Assembly (NCBI GenBank): GCA_900617975.1
Contig: UZAE01000203.1
Location: 1 to 30,699 of the forward strand
Source: Rodentolepis nana
Taxonomy: Eukaryota > Platyhelminthes > Cestoda > Cyclophyllidea > Hymenolepididae
Length of the DNA: 30,699 bases
Reading direction: 5' to 3'
Shown here: one piece after another, positions 21,652 to 30,699 of the stretch
How positions within the stretch are numbered: the first letter of the stretch is position 1
Layout of the letters: each line of letters starts with the position of its first letter
Translations under genes and position numbers: made by a program
Notes under the pieces: model-generated
Database searches by the model: none
The model's input: only the letters and a program-made list of their open reading frames with translations
What the model was told of the DNA's origin: nothing

Positions 21652-21978
21652 GGGGTGTGCGATAGACTTACCTCCACGTGGTGCACCCTGGACAACGTAT
21701 ACTCATGCGGCAAAAAAGTCTATAAACCCCGGCAGTTGACTTCTCACTTCAAAATACTATCACCCCACTGTATGTCATTGTCGACTTCTTCCATAGTGCT
21801 CACCTCACCTTTTTTCTACCTTTGTGTCTGTCTCTTTTACATCTTTAAAACACTCTTCTGTTCACCCTCCCCTCTCGACTTTTTTCGATTTGATGTTCCT
21901 CTCCCTCTGTGAAGCCTGAAGTCAACTAAAGGGCTAATGATAACTATCATAAAGCCTGCCAGTTGATATAAATAAATA
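21652..21978 (+). repeat. SINE-like dispersed repeat, copy 7
   Basis: Near-consensus, full-length copy ending in TTGATATAAATAAATAA, whose tail contains AATAAA. It is flanked by a perfect 13-bp duplication, ATATATAACCCAA, at 21639-21651 and 21979-21991 (part of the leftmost A/T could belong to the tail). The perfect duplication and low divergence point to a recent insertion. Confidence 0.94.
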
Positions 21979-21991
21979 ATATATAACCCAA

Positions 21992-24069
21992 ATCATATCA
22001 CTACCCTTGGGTGACCCAAATTCGCTTTCCGGAAATGCCACTATCATGATCATTAGTTGCGTACCTAATCAAATATTGCACTTTCACGGTCATTCTGTGG
22101 TCAGAACTGTTTTCAACTCGGTATTCAAAAAGGAAAATTTAAACTCATTGGAAGCCTGAATTCTTTCGCTCATGAAACAAACACGTGAGGGTACTTACTG
22201 GTTAAAGGGCATTTATGTCGTCTTATTCTGACAGAACTCAGTACCGTTTAGCACTTTTATCCTAATTACTTTTAATTCCCCTGATAAATAGCCAGCATGC
22301 TGCAGACAGTCAAGTCGATCACTGAATGTGAAACAAACACATCACCTCCAGCGTTCTGGACATAGTAGTTGAAAGCTATGCAACTGATGCAGAATTTATG
22401 TCTAGATGGAGGAGGCAATGTGAAGCTTTTTTGATACTAGCATTATGCCACTTCTAGATTAATCGATATCAGTCTCAATCCGATTGTACATTCTTATCTC
22501 TAGGTCAGCATGGTCACTTCTCCAGTAAATTAAGTGAAAGGCAACGCCAGTCAGACTATTCAAGAAAAAGAATGCCCTTAATGCCACTTTCATGCTTTTT
22601 TGGATACCACGGGATACTTTTCCTTTGTCCAAGATGATTTTAGTTAAAGTTTCACATCCAGCTAACTATTTAGTTATCATCAAGTTTTTGATCTGGTGTA
22701 TAATTATTAGTTGGAAATATGGAAGGTTTTCAGTGTGTGTGTGTTTCTATTATCGATTCACAAATATCAGCTTAACTGAAACAGTGTTAAACACCATACG
22801 CGCTTATGATAAAACTCCGATCTATCTAACTGAAGCATTACTTCAACTGTATGTGACTGTCTGTACCAACCGTGTCAGCTTGACAGTTCTAAGAGCTGGG
22901 TAGTTCCAATCGAGGCAACCCACCTCAAAAGTGAGCCATTTTAATTCATTGAAAATATTGGATGGATGAATATTTGAACCATAGAAGATAATCATATCAT
23001 GACGGATGCAGATGGATTCAATCTATCGGCTATCAGAGTTAACTGGGTTGAATTTTTCAAGCCATTCATCAATCATTTAACCCAATTTCAAAATCGCTCG
23101 TCGTAAAAATAAAGAGCAAAGTGGTTTCCCTCACGATTAATCCCCATAGCGGGACCTCTCCTAGTGATAAATTATCTGTTTGGATCAGAGGTGATGTTAT
23201 GATTTCCCTACAAGTCAAGCAAACCACGGAGGGTCATCAAGTAAAGATTCACACAGCCGAAATGGATGCGTAATAAAACGTTATGCAATTGCTATGACTT
23301 CTGCGAATAGGGGGGGGGGGTGGAAGGAGGGGTACCTCCTGCATCAAAAAAAATGCCAAGATATTCCGTCTTCAAAAGTTTAGAGTGTCATCAATGATAA
23401 GTAAAGAATGGAAATCACTGGGGAGATAAAGCACACACACGCTGTAACGCCATTTTTTCTGCTAAATACCTCCAAAAGATGTATATTCATAGGCCTACAA
23501 AATGCTGGCTTAACTGAATGTCTATACTAATAAGTATAGTTCGATTGATCGATTTAATTAGCCGAAGAAACTCAGCTGAATCAATGGAATGCTTTGGAGT
23601 TATTCAGGTATGTTGCTGGCTTCCAAAATTCTCATCGTCAATCTCCTTGGCTAGTTCATTGATAGTTTTGCCCGGGAGGCATATAAAAGTTTCATGTGTG
23701 GATCGATTGTGCATTTATTTCAAGGTAAGACTTAATGTTAACATTGATTTAATATCTGATTTGCAATCTGTCGGTAATTATGGTGAATTGCACTGTCAGC
23801 TGCCTAAATAATTCCAATAAAATTAAATTAATCGAACAAAGTTCATTGTTGTTTAGTAACTATGACTGCTAACAGTGACACATCACATTTTTTGTATACT
23901 GCTCTAGAAACATGAGCTATCACACCATCACTGTCACCGTGCTCAGGCATGAATGTATCACTAACACTTTTTTTAATCAACTAAAATAAAGGGCTGTTAT
24001 TTATACGTCGACGTTCTGACACATTTGCCACCGCAATGGCCTTAGAATACTCAATTATTTATTTCTTTC
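21992..24069. other. Non-coding stretch with one exon-like block
   Basis: About 2 kb, mostly featureless. It contains G11 at 23310-23320 next to a GGTACC, and a coding-like block near 23543-23723. Other open frames (for example 22592-22903) are AT-rich, with a (GT)n stretch, and look like chance. Confidence 0.4.
23543..23723 (+). CDS. Candidate exon pair with a 47-nt intron, unknown gene
   Basis: On the plus strand an acceptor-like TCGATTTAATTAG is followed by an open block ending TTATTCAG|GTATGT at about 23608. A 47-nt GT-AG interval (ending CCTTGGCTAG) follows, then a second block ends TTCAAG|GTAAGA at 23723. The two blocks join in an open frame reading EETQLNQWNALELF then SSLIVLPGRHIKVSC. 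The 47-nt interval fits this genome's short introns. Against it, the minus strand reads without a break across the interval (a 36-residue frame containing GKTINELAKEIDDENFGSQQ). Either reading, or neither, may be right. I do not recognise the product. Confidence 0.25.
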
Positions 24070-24384
24070 TTTATATCAAATGGCAGGCGTTTTGATAGTT
24101 ATCATTGGCCCTCTAGTTGACTTCAGGCTTCACAGAGGGGAAGGAACAACAAAGTGAAAACAGTCGAGATGGGGGGGGGAACAAAAGGGTGTTTCAAAGA
24201 TGCAAAAGACAGACACAAAGGTAGAAAAAGGTGATGTGAGTACTGTGAAGTGGTCGAATATGACACACAGAGGGGTGATGGTAGTTTGAAGTCAGAAGTC
24301 AACTGGCAGTTTATAGACTTTTTTGCCGTGTGAGTATACTTGTCCTCCAGGGTGCACCACGTGGAGGTAAGTCTATCGCACACC
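24070..24384 (-). repeat. SINE-like dispersed repeat, copy 8 (inverted)
   Basis: An antisense full-length copy. On the plus strand it starts in the reversed tail (TTTCTTTATATCAAATGGCA) and ends GTCTATCGCACACC. A G run at 24170-24179 lies where other copies have a C-rich stretch. I found no clear target duplication. The plus strand carries the donor GTGGAG|GTAAGT at 24361-24372 and a second donor-like AGGTGATGTGAGT upstream. Confidence 0.92.
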
Positions 24385-25656
24385 CACTTGGCTCTCCCCT
24401 CAAATTTCAACCCTACACGGATGGGCTTAATCATATCATTGAATTGTGCCAATGACTACAGGTGAATATACTGCATTGGAACGCTGAGCGTGTAACAGGC
24501 TGGCATAATTTGCTCAGCAAACATGAATTCCTATTTTTCAATGTTTCTCATCTTAAAAAAACATTATTTTTTACAATGTTAAGCAATCATTACCTCCTCA
24601 AGTCAACCTCATGTAATCATTTTTTTGAGATCTTGCCTGAAAATCACATTAACAACTCGTACATTAGAACGAATTTTTCTAAATCGTTTAATGTTGTTTT
24701 TTATTGAGTATCTCTTCTTCCAATTTTCTTCTAGAATCTAGTCATGCCATGCTAATCTACTTTCTAAACGAAGTGATCTTCCCATTTTCTCCCCTAGATT
24801 CACATTTTTATCGAACTTAATTACTGAAATTCTAAGTAGTATAGCCTAATTTGCCTCCATTGTTGGCCACTGATTTCACGTTTGGTCACAACGCCCTAAC
24901 AATCATATAGGAGGCTTGGAGACAAAGGCCATCGAAAAAATGGCTATTATAATGTTTTATGGGCTTGACTTTGTGTCCAAACCCATTGTGGTTGTACTAG
25001 AGGCGGTGGAGGGGGGTGGGTGGGTTGGAAATTATGAGGGAATTGCGTAGTTATAGGTGTAGGAGCGCGTATAAGATTACGCCTTCTTTGATATCTTGGC
25101 GTATATATATTACCATATTGGAGCTGAAGTGATCATAAATAGTTAAGTAATTCTACTATTGGAAGGTTCAGATGAGGGGAATTGGATGTCCTTGCTCTGT
25201 CATGCTTCCAATCTACGCCAAATCTCTCCCCGTCTATTCAAAGCGAAACCCTGGCTTGTTTTATCGGTCGCAATCAGTTGGCCAAACTGAGAGCTCCGTT
25301 TAGTAAGCGTTGACGCGCTGTTGGACTGGATCTTGGTAATGATAGCAAAGATTGTAACATTCACCTCGTAAGACAAAGTTTACCCTTCTCAACCAAGAGG
25401 GCATTTAAGCCCTAGGCACAATCAGAGCGAAGAGGAGATGAGGCCAAATAGAAGTCCAGAATAGATCAGTGTATTAAAGAAGTTTCGCTTCACTTGATTT
25501 CTGTCCCTATTGATTATTTAACTTCTTACTTCATGAAGTCATTTTCATCTTAAAGTTCTGCCAAAGGGAATTGACCTGGCGGGAGGGAGGGGGGGGGGGG
25601 GGGGGGGGGGGGTGTTAAATGAGTGTCCATGATTTTCATAGCTTTTGATCAGTTGA
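24385..25656. other. Spacer with a long oligo-G tract
   Basis: About 1.3 kb with no supported gene. G-rich patches lie near 25007-25024 and at 25581-25612. Two overlapping open frames near 25170-25300 have no splice support. Confidence 0.5.
25589..25612. repeat. Oligo-G tract, 24 G
   Basis: The longest homopolymer in the window, preceded by GGGAGGGA, so the plus strand could fold as a G-quadruplex. Similar but shorter tracts are C12 at 10947 and 21268, G11 at 15175 and 23310, C11 at 16305 and C9 at 28117. The length may be inexact because such runs are hard to sequence. Confidence 0.9.
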
Positions 25657-25887
25657 TTAACTCTTTAACGCCCGAATTATTTTTCTAAATGTACCCAACC
25701 TCACTCACGCGTGTTTCACAGCATACTGATTCCGCCGACTTGATGAGTTTTGGTGGCGTATCAGACAAAGGGTATAGACATGTTGAACGTGTTTAAAACG
25801 TCAATAGCGCCTTCTGTTATGATTCCAGTGCCAATAGAGCTCGTTTTAAAGGAGGAACATACGGTCCTTAGGACGTTAAAGGGTTAT
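25657..25887. mobile_element. Possible piggyBac-type MITE
   Basis: A 223-bp segment bounded by inverted ends: the left end CTCTTTAACGCCCGAA at 25661-25676 and, reversed, the right end CCCTTTAACGTCCTAA, matching at 13 of 16 bases. The left flank is TTAA (25657-25660); the right flank is TTAT (25884-25887), one base from TTAA. The piggyBac family inserts at and duplicates TTAA, and its termini often begin with a CCCTTT-like string. It is too short to encode a transposase. With only one copy in view this could be coincidence. Confidence 0.35.
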
Positions 25888-28800
25888 TTTTATATTATTC
25901 AATACGTTTTTTGCGACGGTTATACCTTTTTATTATCTCTCTTAAAGTGTAGGTAAATTTTCAACGTTTGAGAGAGAATAAGGTTGGAGGTGTGTGAAAA
26001 CCGCCAAATTTATTAAACGGAAACTCAATTAGCAACTATCATACCTTCAGAGAGGGAACAGTTGCCTAGCAGACACCCTTTTAAACTGTTTACGGTATTT
26101 CACTAACTAATAAATCCAGTCTAAATGGTAATGATGGAATTGAATGATGAATGCCTAGGTGTTTAGAGTAATTAACTCCCTCAATAGTGATAAATCTGCG
26201 TCCAGCACCATATTTCACTCAAGTTGAATAAAACTTAAAAAAGAAGAACAAATAAAACTCCTTCATAAATCACGATTGAAAGTAGGTATCTCTATCTATT
26301 CGTACAAATATCATTCAGGATGCTTAAAGGAACCAAATTCATTGAATAAAAAAGAAGGAATTCAGCCAATCTTTGAGCCTTGGTAGAAAATTTAAATGAT
26401 TATAGTATTGTATAATGACCCACGGGAATGCAAAAGCAAGTACAATATTTAATCATGCGAAAACATGCGTATATGTTAAAATAGTTAATCCGTGAGGCAA
26501 AGACAAGACAGTACACGGAATCAAGATTGAATTCACCTGTTTCTCAACCTTTTACTCAATGACTTAATCCTTGCAAAGCTCAATTTTCAGCCTTTCAGCA
26601 CTGTTTTTAGAGCGAGACCATTTCCGTGGTGTTTGGACTGTTTGCCAAAACAGTAACCAAAACATGAGTACTTGCAACAAGGCAAACTCAACTAACTTAT
26701 TTTTAACAAAAGAGCGTTGATTGAACTTAACTAAGCTGAGAAGTATTTGTTATGCCAAATAGCAAGCCTATCACTCACAATTTAGCACGCATTGCAATTC
26801 CTACACCTATCAGGTCAAATAATCAATATTTCAGTTTTACCTAAGTACTGTAATAAGTTGTTCAGAAAACAGCTGACTGCATTCACTGGTTCATTTATAG
26901 CATCTGTTTGGTTTAAATGTGAACCACTATTTCTACTTGCATGCACGCGACTAGCTAGTGAGGCTAGTTGGGTATGCATACAGCATCACCTCACCTCGCA
27001 TTGCAAGCAATCAATAGTTTGTTAGTAGACTAAAATAATATATGTGATTTTCAAGCTATAATTACTTTAATACCTAGTCTCTAAACACGATTTCTTTTAT
27101 GAGAGAGTGTCTAATACTCGGGCTTTGTGTAACGGGCGAGATGACCTTAATTAGAGGATGAGTCATATGTCGAACGAGTGGTGATAATCTAGCCCATGAT
27201 AACGCATACGCAAACAAGCTGTTCCAATCAGTGATTTAGACTACAGATTAGCCTAAAAACAGTAATTATTACTAAATGAACATGCCTAAGTGTGCAGAAT
27301 TTTTACCATATTAGATAGGTAAACCAACAATCATCCAGACAACGGAAACAGCTAACTCAATTGCTTGGAGGGCAAAAAAACAGAAACTTTTTTTCGCAAT
27401 CGCATAACTCCGACAATGGGTGTGACAGAAATTGAGTTTAATCCTCCGTTTTTTTGTTTATGTAAACAAGCCAAAAAAGTGTCCGATGGCATTCAGTAGA
27501 GTTACCGCTGGTGCCAACGCACAAAAGGACGCAGGCAAACGACCTACCCTAGCGAGGCTAAATCGATCCCTACATGGTTTTCGATCATCACAAGGAAAGT
27601 ACGCGGACTTGGGCCTCAATTTGCCTCGTGAAAATTGCATTACACACCAATTTCAAGTGCATTCAACCTACAGGCTTAAACGTGCAGTGACTGGTAAATT
27701 AATTCTTAGCGAAAGGCAATCAAATTACACAGTAGTGTGAAATGATTCACTTACCGCACTAATAAACCAATTTAGAAGCGATATCGACTTTCTTAAGCTA
27801 GGCGAATTGTGAAGTCCAATTTTTTCAGCTTTCACCCAATCAATGTGAAATAAAATGCGTCTTTTACGCGAAAAATTGTATTTTAAACTTAAAAATATAG
27901 CGCTTTCCTGTTTTAAGAGTAATTAAGAGGATCAAAGTTTAACTTAGAATAACTAAAATTTTTCCAGACCGCGCACTTATATCTTAATAACCAAATAATC
28001 TGTGCAACCGCATGTTTACCCACCTTCAATAAAATAAAACAAAAAGGAAATCCCTTATTTCCATTTTTGCATTATTATGTAAGCTTATTATTTAGTTTAT
28101 TAAATAGTAATTATCTCCCCCCCCCTGAAAGAGCTGCTAAGGTGTCGAGACTACAAAAGTGACAGTTCACCACTTTGCAGTCATTTTTTAAAGTGAAAAA
28201 AAACGGTTGAATTGAGCCAGATCTTTTATTGATTTTCCAAACGAAAATGCAAAATTTAATAAGCAGACTTCCAAAGAGTATCCGCATGTGAAGTTATTGC
28301 AATTCTTGACCTTTTTTTATACACTACTTAAACAAAAGGAACAGTTACAGGGCAACATCTTATTGCCTTATTTACACCACATTACAAAACACGAACAAAT
28401 TTGAGCAAAATTAAATTAGTTGAGGAAGTATCGATTTTCTGACTGCAAACAAATTAGGCAATGCAATTGGCGCTTAAATACTGCAAATAGCACGTGTAAA
28501 ATTCACACACCTTATTTCAAGTGCTGAAGTTACCTTTTCTCTCGAACTAAGTCAATTGTCTTGAGATTTAAGAACTAGAGTAATGCTATCAATCAAATCT
28601 CCACTTCTGTGTTCAGTAATTAAACAGAAGAGGACTCGTGACCTTCTATGTTTCTAGGACTTTTTCGAAAGACTTATTTTTCCCTATTCAGCATAGCGGT
28701 TATGAGCAAAAGTTTGCCAACTGCAATAAATATCGATTCCTTATTTCTGCAATTAAAATAAATGCTATTTACTTCCAATTAAAGCTAAGTTAGTTGTGCT

Positions 28801-29135
28801 TTCTTTTCAATAAAATGATCATATCGAATTAAAATGACGATTGAAGAGAGTGGAAATATAAGAGTGAATAATACGAAATCGTGCTCAAAACAATAAAAGC
28901 GCTCTTCGTATCATAACCCTCGACCACAAACAAAATAAAAAGAGAGAAATATAGTCAGGCTAACACCAAACCTGTAATTTAAACCTATTACTTTCCAATA
29001 CTAACTACAGTATACAGATATTTTGCAGAATTGTGGATTAAAAGAATGCTTTAAAGTCAAAAAAGTGTCAAATTGGTTGAGGTGAATGGGTGAATTAGAG
29101 AAAAAGAGTGTGAGATTATCAAAAAAATGCTTTTT
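25888..29135. other. Long AT-rich non-coding stretch
   Basis: About 3.2 kb with no repeat copy and one slightly GC-richer block at 27480-27640. C9 lies at 28117-28125. Nothing else stands out. The 3' UTR of the minus-strand gene ending at 29136 should extend into the right part. Confidence 0.5.
27486..27740 (+). CDS. Small open frame in a GC-richer patch, unknown
   Basis: An ATG-initiated frame of 84 codons, starting MAFSRVTAGANAQKDAGKRP, with a basic, non-repetitive composition and several CpGs, in otherwise AT-rich DNA. There is no recognised domain, signal peptide or membrane helix. The opposite strand is also open for 60 codons, so base composition alone could explain both. It might be a single-exon small gene, a first exon, or a conserved non-coding block. 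Confidence 0.2.
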   Translation: MAFSRVTAGANAQKDAGKRPTLARLNRSLHGFRSSQGKYADLGLNLPRENCITHQFQVHSTYRLKRAVTGKLILSERQSNYTVV

Positions 29136-29348
29136 TCAGCCTTCCACTGATTGCCGACCCGGTTGATCTACAGATTTCGACCTAGGGACTCGCTTGAAGA
29201 GTTGTGCCAAACGATTTGCAAATCCATTTCCTGATGATGTTGAATGGGATTCCTGCTCGGCTTGACGTTTCAAAGACTCCATGCATTCGTTGGCTTCCTC
29301 TTGACTTGCGAAATGCATGTAGAAAATATCTCTATGGGTCTTTTGGAA
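29136..29348 (-). CDS. Terminal exon of an unrecognised gene
   Basis: On the minus strand an acceptor (TTTTTTTATTAATCTAG) leads into a 213-nt open exon that ends in TGA at 29136. The 70 residues begin FQKTHRDIFYMHFASQEEAN, continue with a charged helix-like ECMESLKRQAEQE, and end in a Ser/Arg-rich tail (FKRVPRSKSVDQPGRQ). The segment from IFYMHF to SLKRQ looks like the last strand and helix of a folded domain (PH- and RRM-like folds both end this way), but I cannot name it. Phase 0 at the acceptor fits the exon at 30005-29886. Confidence 0.6.
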   Translation of the reverse strand, partial: FQKTHRDIFYMHFASQEEANECMESLKRQAEQESHSTSSGNGFANRLAQLFKRVPRSKSVDQPGRQSVEG

Positions 29349-29885
29349 CTAGATTAATAAAAAAAGAGAACAATAAATTTATAATTTTCGCAAGCCTAAT
29401 CAAGATTAAGAACACTTGACTTGTTGTGAGGGGGGATATACTGGAGAAATTAATCTTCTACAACCTCTAGACTAACAGTAGAATTGGTCATCTACATCAC
29501 AGGGCGCGTATAGATGAGCATCGACCTATTGACCACTAATAACCGGTGTTTAGAATGCCTCATTAATCGATTAAGATTAATAGCAAAAGAACCTGGTATA
29601 GACAGATTCAAAGGCGCAAATCCGCAGTTAGTTATATTAATTCGGGTTCTAGAAATAATGAAGCCTAGTAGTTCGTTTCCACTTGAAGGCATCATACGTT
29701 TGGTTTTACTGCCACCTACGAACTGCTGTTTCACCAAAGCCAGTGTCTTGATGAGTTCTCCCCTTATGTACGATTAGTAAACAAGGCCCATCGAAACATT
29801 AGTTAAATCGAATGGATTCTCTATTTCCACGGCTCATCTCTCAATTAGCAATAGAAGTGGTCAATATAGAGGCTAAGAAACGTAC
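29349..29885 (-). other. Inferred intron with a long open frame inside
   Basis: The interval between the two supported minus-strand exons, 537 nt, begins GTACGT and ends ATCTAG. Inside, 29762 to 29492 is open in one minus-strand frame (ELIKTLALVKQQFVGGSKTK and onward to YTRPVM, then stop), preceded by a branchpoint-like TACTAAT. No splice choice I tried keeps frame with both neighbours, so it may be an alternative last exon or chance. Confidence 0.35.
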
Positions 29886-30005
29886 AATTTTGACGTAGTT
29901 CAGTTTGGTTGATGCCGAGAGTGTTTTGTGATCGAGGATACTTTGGAAGTACTCTAGCATAGCATTCACATGGACTGCATTAGCTTCCTTCGGTTCGACT
30001 TTTTC
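29886..30005 (-). CDS. Internal exon of the same unrecognised gene
   Basis: A strong acceptor (TTTCTTTCGGTCTTTTCAG) precedes a 120-nt block encoding 40 residues, starting EKVEPKEANAVHVNAMLEYF and ending STKLNYVKI, then a donor AAATT|GTACGT. It joins in phase 0 to the terminal exon at 29348. If unspliced, the frame runs on for 14 more codons to a stop at about 29841, giving an alternative C-terminus (LASILTTSIAN). The residues look helical and soluble. Earlier exons must lie beyond the right edge. Confidence 0.55.
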
Positions 30006-30337
30006 CTGAAAAGACCGAAAGAAAAAGAAAATGCGAAAATTAAGGTCAAGTTGTAGTTTTTTGCAGATTGTCATGAGTTGTAAATTAAATATGTCACAAT
30101 GTTACGTCATAACTAATAAAAACTAATCCGCCCGTTGGAGAAAAAGATGTTTACCAAGGATGATTACTTAACTAGGGAACTAAAGATGGGAAAATAGATT
30201 TAGAAACACGGGTCAACACCGCCAAAATTGGGAAATGCGAATGTGAGAAAATTATTAAAGTAAACGCTCCCCTCCCCCTTAAGAAAAGGACATTATTCTA
30301 ATCTACATGGGCTACACTTCTCATTATCCTCATATCT
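30006..30337. other. Intronic or flanking DNA, nothing recognised
   Basis: Between the exon ending at 30005 and repeat copy 9. It probably lies in an intron of the minus-strand gene. A C-rich CTCCCCTCCCCC occurs near 30268; no other feature. Confidence 0.45.
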
Positions 30338-30352
30338 AATTTGTATACTTGG

Positions 30353-30621
30353 GGTGTGCGATAGACTTACCTCCACGTGGTGCACCCTGGGCAACGTATA
30401 CTCATACGGCAAAAAAGTCTATTAACCGGCAGTTGACTTCTCACTTCAAACTACGATCGCCCCACTGTATGTCATGTTCGACCCCTTCCACAGTACTCAT
30501 CTTACCTTTTTTCTACCTTTGTGCCTGTCTGCTCTTCCGTTCCCCACCCCTCGACTTTATTCTACTTCCGTGAAGCCCGATGTCAGCTATCAAAACGCCT
30601 GTCATTTGAAATAAATAAATA
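30353..30621 (+). repeat. SINE-like dispersed repeat, copy 9
   Basis: The best-bounded copy. A perfect 15-bp duplication, AATTTGTATACTTGG, flanks it at 30338-30352 and 30622-30636, fixing the element at 269 bp. It begins GGTGTGCGATAGACTTACCT and ends CATTTGAAATAAATAAATA. It is shorter than copies 1 or 7 because part of the pyrimidine-rich middle, including the GATGTTCC block, is missing. If the minus-strand gene extends right, this copy is intronic and antisense to that gene. Confidence 0.96.
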
Positions 30622-30699
30622 AATTTGTATACTTGGTACGTGTGCCTACCTGGAAAGTGAGACATTTGGTACTTTTTACTGTAAAAGGTGACAACGCAA

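Noticed and set aside
30353..30621. Hammerhead ribozyme or tRNA-derived head in the repeat, as in other flatworm retroposons
   Set aside because: I could not find the conserved CTGATGA and GAAA core of a hammerhead, nor an A box plus GGTTCGANTCC-type B box at the right spacing.
1..30699. CRISPR arrays, operons, ribosome binding sites, rRNA or tRNA genes
   Set aside because: The DNA is clearly eukaryotic (spliced Pumilio gene), and I saw no regularly spaced direct repeats, tRNA-like folds or rRNA sequence.

Overview
This is eukaryotic genomic DNA, AT-rich, with one clear multi-exon gene, parts of two or three others, and nine copies of one dispersed repeat. I infer a parasitic flatworm (tapeworm or fluke). 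The reasons are the very short introns mixed with longer ones (35, 43, 43, 64, 67 and 76 nt beside 414 and 496 nt), the many oligo-C/oligo-G tracts in AT-rich DNA, and the compact gene with long flanking non-coding DNA. No marker fixes the species.

Layout. Positions 1-313 hold repeat copy 1. Positions 314-5325 show no supported gene. The first coding exon of an unrecognised protein lies on the minus strand at 5725-5326, and about 700 bp separates it from the divergent plus-strand Pumilio gene. Pumilio (6426-10789, nine coding exons, about 1041 residues) is the one gene I can name with confidence. Its eight PUF repeats carry the canonical RNA-reading residues, which predicts binding to UGUANAUA-type sites in mRNA 3' UTRs. 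A pyrimidine-rich presumed 3' UTR follows.

From about 12.7 kb to 29.1 kb the window is mostly non-coding. It holds eight insertions-worth of context for the repeat family (copies at 12.8, 16.6, 17.7, 19.3, 20.2, 21.7 and 24.1 kb, with one more at 30.4 kb), G/C homopolymer tracts, a possible piggyBac-type MITE at 25.66-25.88 kb, and a few short exon-like segments (17.33/18.47 kb, 23.5-23.7 kb, 27.5 kb) that I can support only weakly. At the right edge, 29136-30005 on the minus strand looks like the 3' end of another gene that continues past the window.

The main discovery candidate is the repeat. It is about 270-430 bp long, is full length at both ends, has an A/T-rich 3' tail, and is flanked by target-site duplications of different lengths (15, 15-16, 14, 13 and 10 bp). 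That is the signature of a SINE-type retroposon and not of an LTR element. Its 5' end always contains ACTTACCT, the same string as the 5' splice-site-pairing end of U1 snRNA. As a consequence, every antisense copy carries a near-perfect splice donor (GAG|GTAAGT). I saw no obvious tRNA-type Pol III promoter boxes. Whether the head descends from U1 snRNA is a hypothesis.
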